A program made the translations under genes and the position numbers. DNA of 41,836 bases from Verrucomicrobia bacterium ADurb.Bin006 (GTDB lineage: Bacteria > Verrucomicrobiota > Verrucomicrobiia > Limisphaerales > J093). The DNA lies in contig MWFF01000099.1 in assembly GCA_002071485.1 (NCBI GenBank), positions 1-41,836 on the forward strand, in the 5' to 3' direction. The notes beneath the pieces were generated by a model, which saw only the letters and a list, made by a program, of their open reading frames with translations, did no database searches and was not told the DNA's origin. Positions 1-9,860 of the stretch are shown here, piece after piece. The stretch's first letter is position 1. Each line of letters begins with the position of its first letter.

Positions 1-2014
1 CCACGCGCCGACCGTATTGGTTGGTCACCGTGACCAGATCGGTATCGCCGGTCCAGGGACCGTTCTCGCCAAACGACTGCAGGCCGCTGCCGAGCATGGC
101 GTACTGATACAGGGTCACCCCCAAGCCGTCCAGCCGGTTTGTCAGCCGGCCCAGCGCGTCGAACCAGTTGGTGATCGAGGCAGTGCCGCTCGGGTAGGTG
201 ATGTTCGTCAGGTTGCCCACCCTGTCGTAAGCGTAGGAGGCGAAGAAGCCGTTGGTGGCCGAGCCCGTCCCGGTGCGTGTGAAGCGCCAGGTGAGCCAGC
301 CGTTGGCATTGTACCCGTGAAGCAGGTCGGCCGTGGCCTGGCCCTGATACCACTTCTCAATGACGCGTCCTTCGGAGTCGTGTTTCCAGGCGGTTGTGTT
401 GGCCTTGCCATCGGCCAACGTGGCGAGGTCGCCCGCCGCGGTGTAGGTGAAGCGGTTGGTGAACACGCCCACCTGCACTTCGTTGGTCTTGCGCCCGGCC
501 GCGTCGTAGGCGTACAGGGTCACGTTGCTGACTTGGTTGACGTAGCTGGTGGGACCGCTGACGCCACTGGTGTAGGCCCAGGTCTCCGTTGCGCCGTTGG
601 CGGGAGTCACCCTCACCGTCAGGCGGCCCAGCGCGTCATAAGCGTTGGTGACCGTGACGCCGTTGGCGTCCGTGTGGCTCAGGACGCGGTCTTCGAGGTC
701 GTAGGCGGACTCGGCCACGACCCCGCCGGCATTCTCGACCAACCAGAGCCGGCCCAGGTTGTCATAGTAGTTGGTGGCGGTGCCAACCGCCTGGCTGATG
801 ATCGCCAGCCGGCCCAGCGCGTCGTAGAGGTTGGTGACGGTCGTGCCGTCGGACGCTGTCGTCTGGGTCAGGCGCGCCGCGAAGTCGTATTGGTGCTGTG
901 TGGTCTGGGCCACCGGAGTACCGTAAGCGCGAGTGATACTCTCAGGGCCGCCGCAGCCGCAGTAGGTGTAGCGGGTCTGGCGCAGGAAGGGATCGAGGAT
1001 GCGGGTGATCTGGCGCAAGCCGTTGTACTCGTAACGAGTCCAGTTGCCGAGGCGGTCACGGCTGCCCGTGCGCTCCAGCAGCATCACCCCGGCCCCGTTG
1101 GTGTAAACTTGCTCGACATACGTGCTGTCGGGGTAGTCGATGCGCGTCAGGCGGCCCAGGGCGTCATGCGTGAAGGTCCGGGTGAGACCGCGCGGGTCCT
1201 GATGGGTAAGCACGTAACCGTTGAGCCATGTGTAGCGGTTGGTATGCAGCGGGTTGGTGCCGATCAACATCACCTCGTCCTGGAGCCAGGCGCCGTCGTA
1301 GACGTTGGTTAGGGCCAGCCCGCTCGGGTAAGCCACCCCGAGGAGGCGGCGCCCGTTGTGGACCGAGTCGTAGAAGAAGCGCGTGACCTCACCCAGCGCG
1401 TTGGTTTGAGCGACCGGCAGGTGGGGGATGTTCGGGTCGTAGGCGTACCCGCTCTTGAGGAGGCCGTCGGGACCGAAGTGGGCGACGAGGTCGATGCCGT
1501 TGGCGGCATAAACGGAACTCTCCGTACGGAAACGCTCGACATCCGAGGGATCGATCCAGCGTTCGGTGATGTTTGTGGGATGGCCGAGGGCGTTGCGCTC
1601 CAACCACTTGTACCAAGTGGTGCCATCGGGTATGACGCGCGCGACCAGGTTGGGCAGACTGCTCGATCCGCGCCCAGAGATGGAAGGTTTGTCGTCATGC
1701 CCATACCAGAGAATCCCGCCCTCGCACTGGCCATCGGCGCTGGGGGCTTGCTCCCAGGACGCAGTCGTGCTCACCGGCTTCGGGTACTGGACCAGTAGCC
1801 AGTGCCGGGTGCGGGCCAGACGATAGTCCTGGGCGTTGAGTTGGGAGAGGTTGGTCGTCGAGAGTTGGGCGGCTTGGGCCAGGTCCCAGAAGTAGCTGTT
1901 GCGGGCGTTGCGCTCGCCAGTATCAGCCGCATTCGCGATGGGCAGGCCCTGGGGGACGGCTTCGGGAGCGAAGGCCTCGGGAAAGTAAATGGGTCGCCCA
2001 TTAGCGCCCACCCA
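1..2014 (-). CDS. RHS/YD-repeat protein, partial (3' end outside window)
   Basis: The minus-strand frame is open from an in-frame TAA at 2017-2015 to the window edge and encodes about 670 residues of tandem YD repeats, with recurring YDALGRL, YDNLGRL, YDLEDRV and YDAAGRKTNE units spaced about 20 residues apart, and a CGCGG motif as seen in bacterial RHS proteins. RHS proteins are large secreted or surface beta-shell proteins that often carry a variable C-terminal toxin; that end lies beyond position 1. The first residues (GRPIYFPEAFAPEAV, then NARNSYFWDLAQAAQL) show no signal peptide, and the only near start is a GTG at 2011, so the gene may be truncated or frameshifted at its 5' end. The family call is sure; intactness is not. 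Confidence 0.85.
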
Positions 2015-2416
2015 TTAGTCCCGGAATACAGGAATCAGCGGCTCCAGCGAGGTGGTCGATACGCCGTCTGATCGTGAAGGACGGCGCCTACGGACGAGGA
2101 GAGCCGCCGGTCGCGCCGAGTTCGAGAGGCGCCAGACGGCTGAGGGGATCCGATCGTTCTCCTGAATTCCGGGACCGACCGCTCGACGGTCATGCGTTGT
2201 TTTCGACCTGACGGCGACTTCGTCTTTCTGCGCTGCGCCCCGGATTCCAGCGCCCAACCCGTCGTCCTGCTCCACTGCCCGGTCTTCTGAAACAGAGTTC
2301 CGGTTTCAAGAATCGTCACCGCGACAACCGCCCCGTCTCGCTTGAAAGACCCCAGCCGTGGGCATACGTTCCCACAACGCTAAGAAACTGATTCCTATCA
2401 ACCAGAACCGTAACCT
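2015..2416. other. Intergenic region without recognisable gene
   Basis: About 400 nt separate the divergent RHS and PEP-CTERM genes. Short open frames on the minus strand have arginine- and serine-rich, low-complexity translations and no family resemblance, so I see no gene. It should contain the promoter of the PEP-CTERM gene, but I cannot point to a convincing -35/-10 pair. It may also hold decayed 5' sequence of the RHS gene. Confidence 0.4.
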
Positions 2417-3055
2417 ATGAGAACGCGATTGTTTCTGGTTCTGCTCATGGTGACGATAGTCACCCGTAATGCACGTTCACAGGATTACTTCCTTATCGAC
2501 CAGCAATCCGGGGACGAAAGCAGTCGCTTGGAGATCGGTAGGCTGCTTGACATGGGTTTGCCGCAGGCGCAATCGTTCACTCCGGCATTCGCCTCGATCG
2601 ACTTCGTGCGACTGAAGCTGACCGTGCTCGGGGGAGACCTGAGCCCCCCTGCCAGCGTGGATGTCTGTCTCTGGTCTGTCTGGTCTGGTCGGCCGGATGG
2701 CCGACCACTCGCTGTGTCTGAACTGGAGGAGATCCCAAAGGGCTGGCATAGGTATGTGGTGTTTCGTTTCCAGAACTCGGTGCCGCTGACACCTGAGACC
2801 ACTTACTTCATCGAGGTGCGCCAACGAAGCGACTTATACTCGCCTCAGCCGGCGCTTTATTGGCACGGAGACTTCCGTCTTCAATACCCGCGCGGCATGG
2901 CCTGGAATGGAAGCACCCCCGTGCCTGGGCTGGACTTCTGGTTTCAGGAAGGGATCGTGGTGCCCGAGCCGACGACCGCGGCGCTGTTGCTGGTCGGTCT
3001 GGGGACGCTCGGCGCCGGGAGGTGGTTCTGGCACAAAGGCCGGAGGGGGGCGTAA
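2417..3055 (+). CDS. PEP-CTERM sorting domain protein
   Basis: 212-residue exported protein. Residues 1-21 form a signal peptide (MRTRLFLVLLMVTIVTRNARS). Residues 22-180 look like a beta-sandwich of the choice-of-anchor type: an AQSFTP motif, FVRLKLTVLGG strands, and PLTPETTYFIEVRQ near the end. The C-terminus has the full PEP-CTERM tripartite signal: VPEPTT, a hydrophobic helix (AALLLVGLGTLGAG) and a basic tail (HKGRRGA). In Gram-negative exopolysaccharide-producing bacteria this signal is handled by an exosortase, which anchors or releases the protein at the surface. The start ATG is the only one compatible with the signal peptide. Specific function unknown; it stands alone and converges with the next gene. 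Confidence 0.85.
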   Translation: MRTRLFLVLLMVTIVTRNARSQDYFLIDQQSGDESSRLEIGRLLDMGLPQAQSFTPAFASIDFVRLKLTVLGGDLSPPASVDVCLWSVWSGRPDGRPLAVSELEEIPKGWHRYVVFRFQNSVPLTPETTYFIEVRQRSDLYSPQPALYWHGDFRLQYPRGMAWNGSTPVPGLDFWFQEGIVVPEPTTAALLLVGLGTLGAGRWFWHKGRRGA

Positions 3056-3171
3056 AGGAGTCGATCCCGAATGGCGCTTAGATAGGGCGCTTACTTTCCG
3101 GCGCCTTGGCGCGAAACCATGGCCTGTCTGGAGCGATCGCGCACGCGTGCCGGGGGTCGGGCGCCAACTGA

Positions 3172-6100
3172 TCACGGCCCGCGCGGCAGACCGTCCGCGC
3201 CGTAGAACGTCACCTGCACGTCGCGAGGGCCAATCAACGACCGGGTGACATGGATCCACTGAATGCCTTTCGCTTGCCACTCGATGCGTTGCTCGGGGGA
3301 CAGGCCCGGGTCCAGGGAAGGCTCGAACAAATAATACGACCACAGATACTTGTGGGTCGGCATGGCGGACTGGGCGTAGTAGGCGCGCAAAGCCAGGGGC
3401 TCGAGCGTCGCACCTTCAATGTCGGATTCGAGCCAGGTCGAGTAGGAGGCGGGGTAGGTTCCCCAGAAGTTCTGGTCCACCCCCAGCGGCGGTCCCAGTT
3501 GATTGGTCGGGATCAGGAAGCGGATGTTGAAGCGGAGGTTGCCCGGCCCATCAAAAGTCTCGGGCGTATCGGGCGACAATGTGGCCGCGTCGGGCAACAG
3601 CACCAGTTGCACTTCCTCGGAGGTGGTTGTTCGAGGCGCACCTGCCGTCCCGAAGACCGGCTGGGGCGTGGCATAGGTGACACGCAGCCATTTCCGGATT
3701 TCCGCCTGGGCGAGGAAGGGCGTGCGTTCGCTTGACGCGGCCGGGACCACCGAGGTCAGCAAGAACGTCCAGCGATTGCCTCCTGTGCCGAACGTCCAGC
3801 CGTCCTCGACAATGGTGCCGCGGCGGGGGTCCTGGCTCACGGCGTGCGTGGCGTCCGGCCATTCGGACGGGATCCCCTCGATCGTATGGAAGGCAGGACC
3901 CTGGCGGAACTCGAGGCGCGCGTGCGTATAGAGTGCCTCGGCGAGGTTGGTGTCCGTCAACCGTCCGCCATAGGTCCGCAGGTCGAGCCGGCACTTGAGC
4001 CTGTGGTTCGCCAGAATATCGGAGCCTTCGCGCGGATAGACCCCGTACGTCACCGCCTCGCTCAACAGATACCGCGTCGAGAAAGCGGGCGGCGGCTGCG
4101 GCACGGGCCGCACCTGTTTAACGAGGAGCTTCCCCGGTTCAACCTTCTTGTATTCGAAATCCAGCACGAGGTTCGTCGGCGCCCCACCGCCCGCCTCGTC
4201 GACGTAATCCTTGTATACGCGGAACAAAAGGCCGGCGAGCGTCACATACTCGTTGGGCCAATCGAGCACGTGGGTCCCCAGCGGGACCAGGCCGGAAGGC
4301 TCAAGGAGTTCGACCTGGTCCGGTTCGGAAGCCTCGACCATCTCGGGCAAAGCGCTGCCATCAGGGTTCGAGACAGACACGGCCCCTTTCTGCGTGACGA
4401 GTTTCGCTTTCATGCGGGCGCCGCCCCAGAGCTGGGCCTCCTGCGACACCGTCGCTACCCCATTTGCAAGTTCGAACTCGTCGGGTGTCGAATAGTGCAC
4501 CAGCACCGCCATGCCGACGTCGCGTTCCTCAAGACCATGCCGGAGCCGTTCGAGAAACGCGTTGTCGTTGTAGAAGCTGGCGTAGACCTTCTGGATCGCC
4601 CGAAACACGCCGCGTTCGTTCTCCTCGGACGCGTTGCAGTGGCTCGGGCCCTGGGTGTCCTCGTCGAGGTCATCCGCCAGACACCCGCTGTAGCTGTCGT
4701 ACAAACCCGCGGCGCTGAACGTCTCTCCGTCCTCGGCATTGCTCGAACTGCGGAAGCGAATCCGGCGGAGCGGATCGAAACGCGACAGCGCATTGGTGAT
4801 CGCCGCCTGTTGCTCAGGCGTGAACCGCGCCGTCCGCGTCACCAGGTCGCGAACCGCTGCCAGGTCCTGACGCACCCGCGCGATGTCCGGCGGGTAGTTG
4901 GTGTGAGCCGCCAGGTGCGTCTGGATTTCCTCCGCCAACCGGCGGCCGCCGGGAAGGGTTTGGCTCATGAACGCCGTCCACAGATCAAAGGAAAAGGCGA
5001 TGGCCACGGGGCAATCGGCGGGGATGCTGCGCCGCAGCAGGCCGAAGTGAGCTGCCTTGCCGCCAAAGTAACGGATGTCGTCCGGACGGAGTTGGTCGGC
5101 CGAAGCGTCAAAGGCCCCATACGCGCTGATCGGTTGAATCTGCGAAGTCGGCGGGCGCTTCAAGTCGAGCAACTCCTCCCGCAGCGCCGGGGTGAGCACC
5201 TCTTCCGCTTCGAGGACCGACACCTGGGCGAAACCGGACCGCAGCGTGGCCTGCAACAGAACCTCGCGCTCGTCGAGTTGCGCCAGGCGCGCCTGGGCGG
5301 CTGCGTCGGCAACGAAGGCGAACGGGATGCCGTAGGCCTGAGACAGGAGGGCGACGTGCGAGTTGGGCGTCGCGGGCGTGGTCGAGAGAATGCCTGCCAG
5401 AAAGGGCACCTCGGCGGGCACGCCATCGGTTACCAGAATGTTCCGCGGCGACAGACGTCCGTCGGCGTAAGCCGCGTCGATCTGCGCCGCGGGGAGAACG
5501 CGCAGGCGCCCCAAGGCCCACCCCGCAGCGTACACCTGGTCCGAGGTCACCCAGCGGGTGACGCTGCTGACGCGAATGCCGTGCGCCTCGAAATAAGCCT
5601 TGTCGATCAGGGCCGTCTCGGATTGCTCGAAAGCGGGCAGGTAGAACGGCGTGACGTCTGGCGGCGCAACCACCGTCGAGACCACCCGCTCGAAAAAGGT
5701 CCGCACCAGTTCGCGCGGATACGGGTCGCGCCCGGCGAACTGAATCCCGTACTCGCGGATTTGAGGACGCGGCGGGAACAGGACCGTCCCGAGGAGCACC
5801 TTCTGGCTGGGCAGAAAGAGCGATACCCGGTCGAATTCATCCGCCGACAGGCCGCGGAAGGGCGCCAGGCGGTTCGTGGCGAACTGGTGATGAAGCAAAT
5901 ACACGCGTCCGTCCTGATACACCACCCGGTACGGATCGCTGAGAAGCACGGCGAACTTGACCCACCGGATTGCGTCCAGGTCCGAATTCAGACCGCTTTG
6001 GGCAAACGCATCGTCCGTAAAGAGCACCTGGTTCTTCCAGTCGTTTGTCTCTTGAAACGGCGCGGTGCAAAACCGATAGAAGCGTCGCTGCTGTGTGGGC

Positions 6101-6462
6101 GCGGCCAGGTCCAGGAAGGCGAATGTGTCGTTGGTCGCCCACCACTCGTTGTATGCGTCCGGCTTGGGTTGCCGAAAGTCCAGCAGTGCCAGGCCCTCCC
6201 AACTCTTCAGGTCAGGCGACGACTCGAGTTGGACGGCCTGGTTGGTGGCCATGTGCCCGGCGACGCGCATCCAACCATTGGTTGCGGGCCGGATATCGGA
6301 CAGGTAATTGGCCGCGTGGCTCAAGGCCGGCCAGGCCGACAGGATCGCCAGGGCGAGGATCAAGTGCCGTCTGCGCCTCGCGCATGCGTTTAGCCCGCGA
6401 ATTGCATGCTGGGGCGAGGAGATTGATTTCCGGGCCGTGGATCTCATGCGTTGGCGGTTCAT
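3172..6462 (-). CDS. Exported PEP/pyruvate-binding (PPDK_N-type ATP-grasp) protein
   Basis: About 1096 residues from ATG 6462, which has GAGG six nt upstream; a TTG at 6486 is an alternative. A basic stretch and hydrophobic segment (LILALAILSAWPALSHAA) give an export signal. A short domain with LESSPDLKSW and QQRRFYRF follows. Residues about 455-790 are the ATP-binding N-terminal half of pyruvate phosphate dikinase/PEP synthase: GGKAAHFGLL at 467, RFRSSSNAED at 569 followed by GLYDSYSG, and the closing KQVRPVP near 782. The swivelling phosphohistidine domain and the PEP-binding barrel are absent, so full PPDK chemistry is unlikely; phosphoryl transfer to another target is possible. The last 300 residues are unassigned. 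The gene begins 42 nt after the last radical SAM gene on the same strand, so it may be co-transcribed; whether it belongs to that pathway is open. Confidence 0.8.
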   Translation of the reverse strand: MNRQRMRSTARKSISSPQHAIRGLNACARRRRHLILALAILSAWPALSHAANYLSDIRPATNGWMRVAGHMATNQAVQLESSPDLKSWEGLALLDFRQPKPDAYNEWWATNDTFAFLDLAAPTQQRRFYRFCTAPFQETNDWKNQVLFTDDAFAQSGLNSDLDAIRWVKFAVLLSDPYRVVYQDGRVYLLHHQFATNRLAPFRGLSADEFDRVSLFLPSQKVLLGTVLFPPRPQIREYGIQFAGRDPYPRELVRTFFERVVSTVVAPPDVTPFYLPAFEQSETALIDKAYFEAHGIRVSSVTRWVTSDQVYAAGWALGRLRVLPAAQIDAAYADGRLSPRNILVTDGVPAEVPFLAGILSTTPATPNSHVALLSQAYGIPFAFVADAAAQARLAQLDEREVLLQATLRSGFAQVSVLEAEEVLTPALREELLDLKRPPTSQIQPISAYGAFDASADQLRPDDIRYFGGKAAHFGLLRRSIPADCPVAIAFSFDLWTAFMSQTLPGGRRLAEEIQTHLAAHTNYPPDIARVRQDLAAVRDLVTRTARFTPEQQAAITNALSRFDPLRRIRFRSSSNAEDGETFSAAGLYDSYSGCLADDLDEDTQGPSHCNASEENERGVFRAIQKVYASFYNDNAFLERLRHGLEERDVGMAVLVHYSTPDEFELANGVATVSQEAQLWGGARMKAKLVTQKGAVSVSNPDGSALPEMVEASEPDQVELLEPSGLVPLGTHVLDWPNEYVTLAGLLFRVYKDYVDEAGGGAPTNLVLDFEYKKVEPGKLLVKQVRPVPQPPPAFSTRYLLSEAVTYGVYPREGSDILANHRLKCRLDLRTYGGRLTDTNLAEALYTHARLEFRQGPAFHTIEGIPSEWPDATHAVSQDPRRGTIVEDGWTFGTGGNRWTFLLTSVVPAASSERTPFLAQAEIRKWLRVTYATPQPVFGTAGAPRTTTSEEVQLVLLPDAATLSPDTPETFDGPGNLRFNIRFLIPTNQLGPPLGVDQNFWGTYPASYSTWLESDIEGATLEPLALRAYYAQSAMPTHKYLWSYYLFEPSLDPGLSPEQRIEWQAKGIQWIHVTRSLIGPRDVQVTFYGADGLPRGP

Positions 6463-6504
6463 TGTTTTCCTCACAGTCACTGGCAAAGTACTCTCGATGA
6501 CGAG

Positions 6505-8199
6505 TCAAGGAAGACCTGATTCACAACAACTCCGGTTGCCTTTGGATCGCGGGACTCTCGGCAGCGCAGAACGGCACATGGCATTGACCAGCAGGGTCGT
6601 TGCCTCGCGGACGGCCGGACGCGGGAACACGATCTTGCGGCGGCCGATTCGCACGGCGACCGGCGCGCAACGCTCGAACTTTCCGCGCTGCCAGGCGCGG
6701 GCCATGGCATTGGCCGCGCGTTCGAGTTCGGCCAGGGTCGCGCGGACACTTGGGCCGGCGGCATCGGGCCGGTCAGAAGCCAGAAGATCGAGGCAACAAT
6801 CGAGGACTGCGCGGGTCAAGGCCTGCTTGACTTCAGCCCCAAAGGCCATGGCTTCGGCATCGCTGAATGGGGCGCGAAACAGCCGTCGCAGCCGCTCTGA
6901 GGCCTTGTGGAGGCCGCGGGCGAGCTGGCGGATGTGCGGGTAGAGCCGCCGTATCCGCGAATCCTGGAAGCGGTAACCGAGGCGCCCCGTGGCGATCCCG
7001 CCACTCGAGGGACTGAGCACGCCTTCCTTGCGCAAGCGTTCGTGGATCGTCGTCCCTCGAAAGGGGATCAGCCGAGTGAGAAAGGAATTGTCGTAGAAGT
7101 GTTCCAGACCGATCCGTGCCACCGCTTCGAGGTTCTGGCGCAGTTCGTCGGGAGTCACGTACGGGTCGATGGGCATCACATAGAGCCGGTAGGGAATGCC
7201 AAGGCGTTCGAGCTTTTCGACGGCGGCCCAGTTCTGGGCGGCCGACACGCCTTTGCCATAGAGGGCCAGTTGGCGTGGCACCCAGGATTCGACGCCGACG
7301 TCCACGCACTCGAGACCCGCCTTCAGCAGGTCTTCGAGCAAATCCGCATCCAGGCTGTCGGGCCGGCACACCACGGTAAAACGGACGTCCAGGCGGCGCC
7401 GGAGCATCTCCTCCGCAATGGCCCGCGCGCGCCGACGGCCCCGCTCGCCTGGCCCGGCGAATTCATCGTCCATGAAGCGAATCCGATTGACCCCGTGCGC
7501 GCGCACGAGGGCTTCGATCTCGTCCACGACGCGGCATGGGTCGAGCGGACGCCAGCACGGGCCGTCGGAGAATCGGTAGAAGGCGCGGATGCTGCAGAAG
7601 GTGCAGCGACCGAAACAACCGCGGCTCGACAGGACGGTGGCGGTGCGGGTGCGGCGGAGGGTGCGGGCGAACGCCTGTCTGTGCGGATGGGGCAATTGGT
7701 TGAGGTCGGCAATCAGCGGGCGGCACGGGTTGGCGTGCGGTTGGCCGTCTCGTCGGCACGCGAGGTTGGGCAGCGCATCCCAGGGCTGCCCGGTCGATAC
7801 CGCGCGCGCCAAATCGAGCAGGGCGCCTTCGCCTTCGCCGCGGACCACCGAATCGACGGACGGCCATTCGGCCAGAAGCTCGAGGGCGTTGAAGGTGGCA
7901 TGGTGGCCGCCCAAGGTCACATGGCCGCGGCATCCAGCCTTTCGCAGGTCCTCGATGGTTCGTACGGTTGCGTCCGCGTTGTTGTAGTACAGGGTGAAGC
8001 CGACAAGCGCGGGGGCCTGATCCTGAATTCGACGCAGGAGGACCCGCCGGGAAATCGGCTCGTAATTCGCATCGAGCACGGTGACGCCAAAACCGTCTCT
8101 GGCCAGGACTGCGGCGAGCGAAGCCAGCCCGAGATGTTCGGTGGCGAGGCGCGTTGCGGATCCGGCGCCACGGCAGTTGACCAGGACGATGCGCGTCAT
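6505..8199 (-). CDS. B12-binding radical SAM protein (rSAM-E)
   Basis: 564 residues. Residues 1-170 form a cobalamin-binding Rossmann-like domain with EHLGLASLAAVL at 21 and VTLGGHHATF at 94. The classical DxHxxG lower-ligand loop is absent (LDANYEPIS instead). The radical SAM motif is RGCFGRCTFC with Cys 195, 199 and 202 (CX3CX2C), followed by FMDDEFAGPG, CRPDSLDADLL and the paralogue signature ESWVPRQLALYGKG. The C-terminal helical region ends with RIGRRKIVFPRPAV, a motif shared by all six paralogues. Its ATG overlaps the stop of rSAM-D by 4 nt (ATGA), implying translational coupling; it is the last radical SAM gene of the run. Such enzymes use SAM and cobalamin, typically for methylation of unactivated carbon or phosphorus; substrate inferred to be the nearby peptide. 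Confidence 0.9.
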   Translation of the reverse strand: MTRIVLVNCRGAGSATRLATEHLGLASLAAVLARDGFGVTVLDANYEPISRRVLLRRIQDQAPALVGFTLYYNNADATVRTIEDLRKAGCRGHVTLGGHHATFNALELLAEWPSVDSVVRGEGEGALLDLARAVSTGQPWDALPNLACRRDGQPHANPCRPLIADLNQLPHPHRQAFARTLRRTRTATVLSSRGCFGRCTFCSIRAFYRFSDGPCWRPLDPCRVVDEIEALVRAHGVNRIRFMDDEFAGPGERGRRRARAIAEEMLRRRLDVRFTVVCRPDSLDADLLEDLLKAGLECVDVGVESWVPRQLALYGKGVSAAQNWAAVEKLERLGIPYRLYVMPIDPYVTPDELRQNLEAVARIGLEHFYDNSFLTRLIPFRGTTIHERLRKEGVLSPSSGGIATGRLGYRFQDSRIRRLYPHIRQLARGLHKASERLRRLFRAPFSDAEAMAFGAEVKQALTRAVLDCCLDLLASDRPDAAGPSVRATLAELERAANAMARAWQRGKFERCAPVAVRIGRRKIVFPRPAVREATTLLVNAMCRSALPRVPRSKGNRSCCESGLP

Positions 8200-9860
8200 G
8201 ACGCCCTTCGGGCTCGACCGCGGAAGGCCGCGTTGGCCAGGGACCGCTGCAGTTTGGCGAATGCCGGCGGAGGGAATTGGACCATGCGGCGTCCGACGCG
8301 GACGCTGAACGGTTTGAAGGTCGAGAAGGATTGCTCTTGCCGCGCCCGGCGCACGCGGCGCACACCGGCGGCGAGCGCTCGATTGCCGCGTCGAAGCCGT
8401 TCGCTTGCGGCGCCGGGGCGTCCCCGCCGATAGGCGTCGAGCACCTGCCGGGCAGTTTCGAGGGCGGCCTCGTTGATCGCCGCCATCCAGTCCATCGCGA
8501 ACCCCAGGACAGGCGGCGGCGCGTCCGCCAAGGGCAGCAGCGCCTTGGCGGCAGCCGCCGTGCGCGCCAGGGACTTATCCAAACGCCGCAACGCACGATC
8601 TACAGCGGTCATTCGCGGATCGGTGAATCGGTAGGGGGTTCCATGCTCGTAGGCACACACGCCAGCGCGGCGAGAGAGAAGGCCATCCCGATCAATCCGC
8701 TCCGCCAGCGGGGTGCCCGCGAAAGCGGCGAGCCGGTTGAACAATGGGTGTGTGACGTGCCGTCCGCCGCGCCGCTGCATTTGCCGCACGGTGTGTTCGA
8801 GTTCGGGCACCTGCACGTACGGATCGATGGGGATGAGGTACAGACGGTAGTCGAGCCCAAGCCGTTCGAGCAGGTCGATCGCTCGATCGTTTTGCTCGGG
8901 CGTCAGGGCCTTGTCGTAAAGCTCGAGTTGTCGCGGCACCCACGATTCCACGCCGAGGTCCACCCGGACCAGACCCGCCTCGCGAAGCCGAGCCAAGGTC
9001 CTCGCCTCGAGATCGTTCGCCCGGCAGGCGAAGGTCCACTGGACCCGCAGACCGGACGCCCGGATCAAGTCGGCGATCGCACCGGCCCGCCGTCGGCCCG
9101 CCAGCCCGGGTCCCATGAAGTTGTCGTCCACGAAAATGATCTGCTGCGCGCCAAAACGGCGTCGGAGATCGCTGATCTCCGCCACCACGCCCGCCGGAGA
9201 GCGAGGACGCCAGAGCGAGCCGGCGGCGAGCCGCGTAAAGGCGCGGACACTGCAGAACCCGCAGTGCGCGTAACAGCCGCGGCTCGAGACCATCGTGGTG
9301 ACTCCGCTGTGCTCGATGGCGTCGCGATAGGGCTCGCGATTGGGCGGAGGCAGCCCGTCCAGATCGGCGATCGACGGGCGGCAGGGATTCGCGTATGGCG
9401 CGCCGGAGGGGTCGCGGCTGGCGAGGTTCGAGGTGTCCTTCCAAGGCCTCCCCTGGCGGAGGCGCGCGGCCAGGTCGGCCAGCGCGAGTTCGCTTTCGCC
9501 GCGCAGGATCGAGTCGACTTCCGGGTGGTTCGCGAGAATCTCGCGCCAATGGAATGTCGCGTGATGCCCGCCGAGGGTGATGTGCGCCCTGCAGTCGCTG
9601 CGGCGCAAAGCCTGGATTGCCTGCAACGTTACGGTCGTGTTGTTGAGGAAGAGGCTGAACCCGACCAGTGTCGGACGCTCGCGGGCGATCCTCGCGACAA
9701 GGGCGTCGACGGCGAGACCTTCGTGCGCGGCGTCGATGAAACCGCAGCGATGCCCCGCGGCGGTGAGGTAAGAGGTCAGATACGCCAGGCCGAGGTGCTC
9801 GCGTTGAGCCGGGGCGGCGAAGTGTGGGGTCCCCACATAGGCGAGCAGCACGTCCGTCAT
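8196..9860 (-). CDS. B12-binding radical SAM protein (rSAM-D)
   Basis: 554 residues from ATG 9860. A much longer open frame extends upstream to 10391, but that part overlaps rSAM-C and does not resemble the paralogues, whereas MTDVLLAYVG aligns with their N-termini. Cobalamin-binding half: EHLGLAYLTSYL at 21, ITLGGHHATF at 94. Radical SAM Cys 196, 200 and 203 in RGCYAHCGFC. The signature ESWVPRQLELYDKA and the C-terminal RVGRRMVQFPPPAF are present. The start overlaps the rSAM-C stop by 4 nt and the stop overlaps the rSAM-E start by 4 nt. In place of the GEGE found after the B12 domain of most paralogues it has GESE. It is probably a peptide-modifying enzyme of the operon; methylation is the best guess, not shown. 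Confidence 0.9.
   Translation of the reverse strand: MTDVLLAYVGTPHFAAPAQREHLGLAYLTSYLTAAGHRCGFIDAAHEGLAVDALVARIARERPTLVGFSLFLNNTTVTLQAIQALRRSDCRAHITLGGHHATFHWREILANHPEVDSILRGESELALADLAARLRQGRPWKDTSNLASRDPSGAPYANPCRPSIADLDGLPPPNREPYRDAIEHSGVTTMVSSRGCYAHCGFCSVRAFTRLAAGSLWRPRSPAGVVAEISDLRRRFGAQQIIFVDDNFMGPGLAGRRRAGAIADLIRASGLRVQWTFACRANDLEARTLARLREAGLVRVDLGVESWVPRQLELYDKALTPEQNDRAIDLLERLGLDYRLYLIPIDPYVQVPELEHTVRQMQRRGGRHVTHPLFNRLAAFAGTPLAERIDRDGLLSRRAGVCAYEHGTPYRFTDPRMTAVDRALRRLDKSLARTAAAAKALLPLADAPPPVLGFAMDWMAAINEAALETARQVLDAYRRGRPGAASERLRRGNRALAAGVRRVRRARQEQSFSTFKPFSVRVGRRMVQFPPPAFAKLQRSLANAAFRGRARRAS

Noticed and set aside
3844..6393. 849-codon plus-strand open frame opposite the PPDK-like gene
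   Set aside because: Translation is Arg/His/Val-rich with no domain; it is the antisense shadow of a GC-rich gene whose own frame has clear PPDK motifs.
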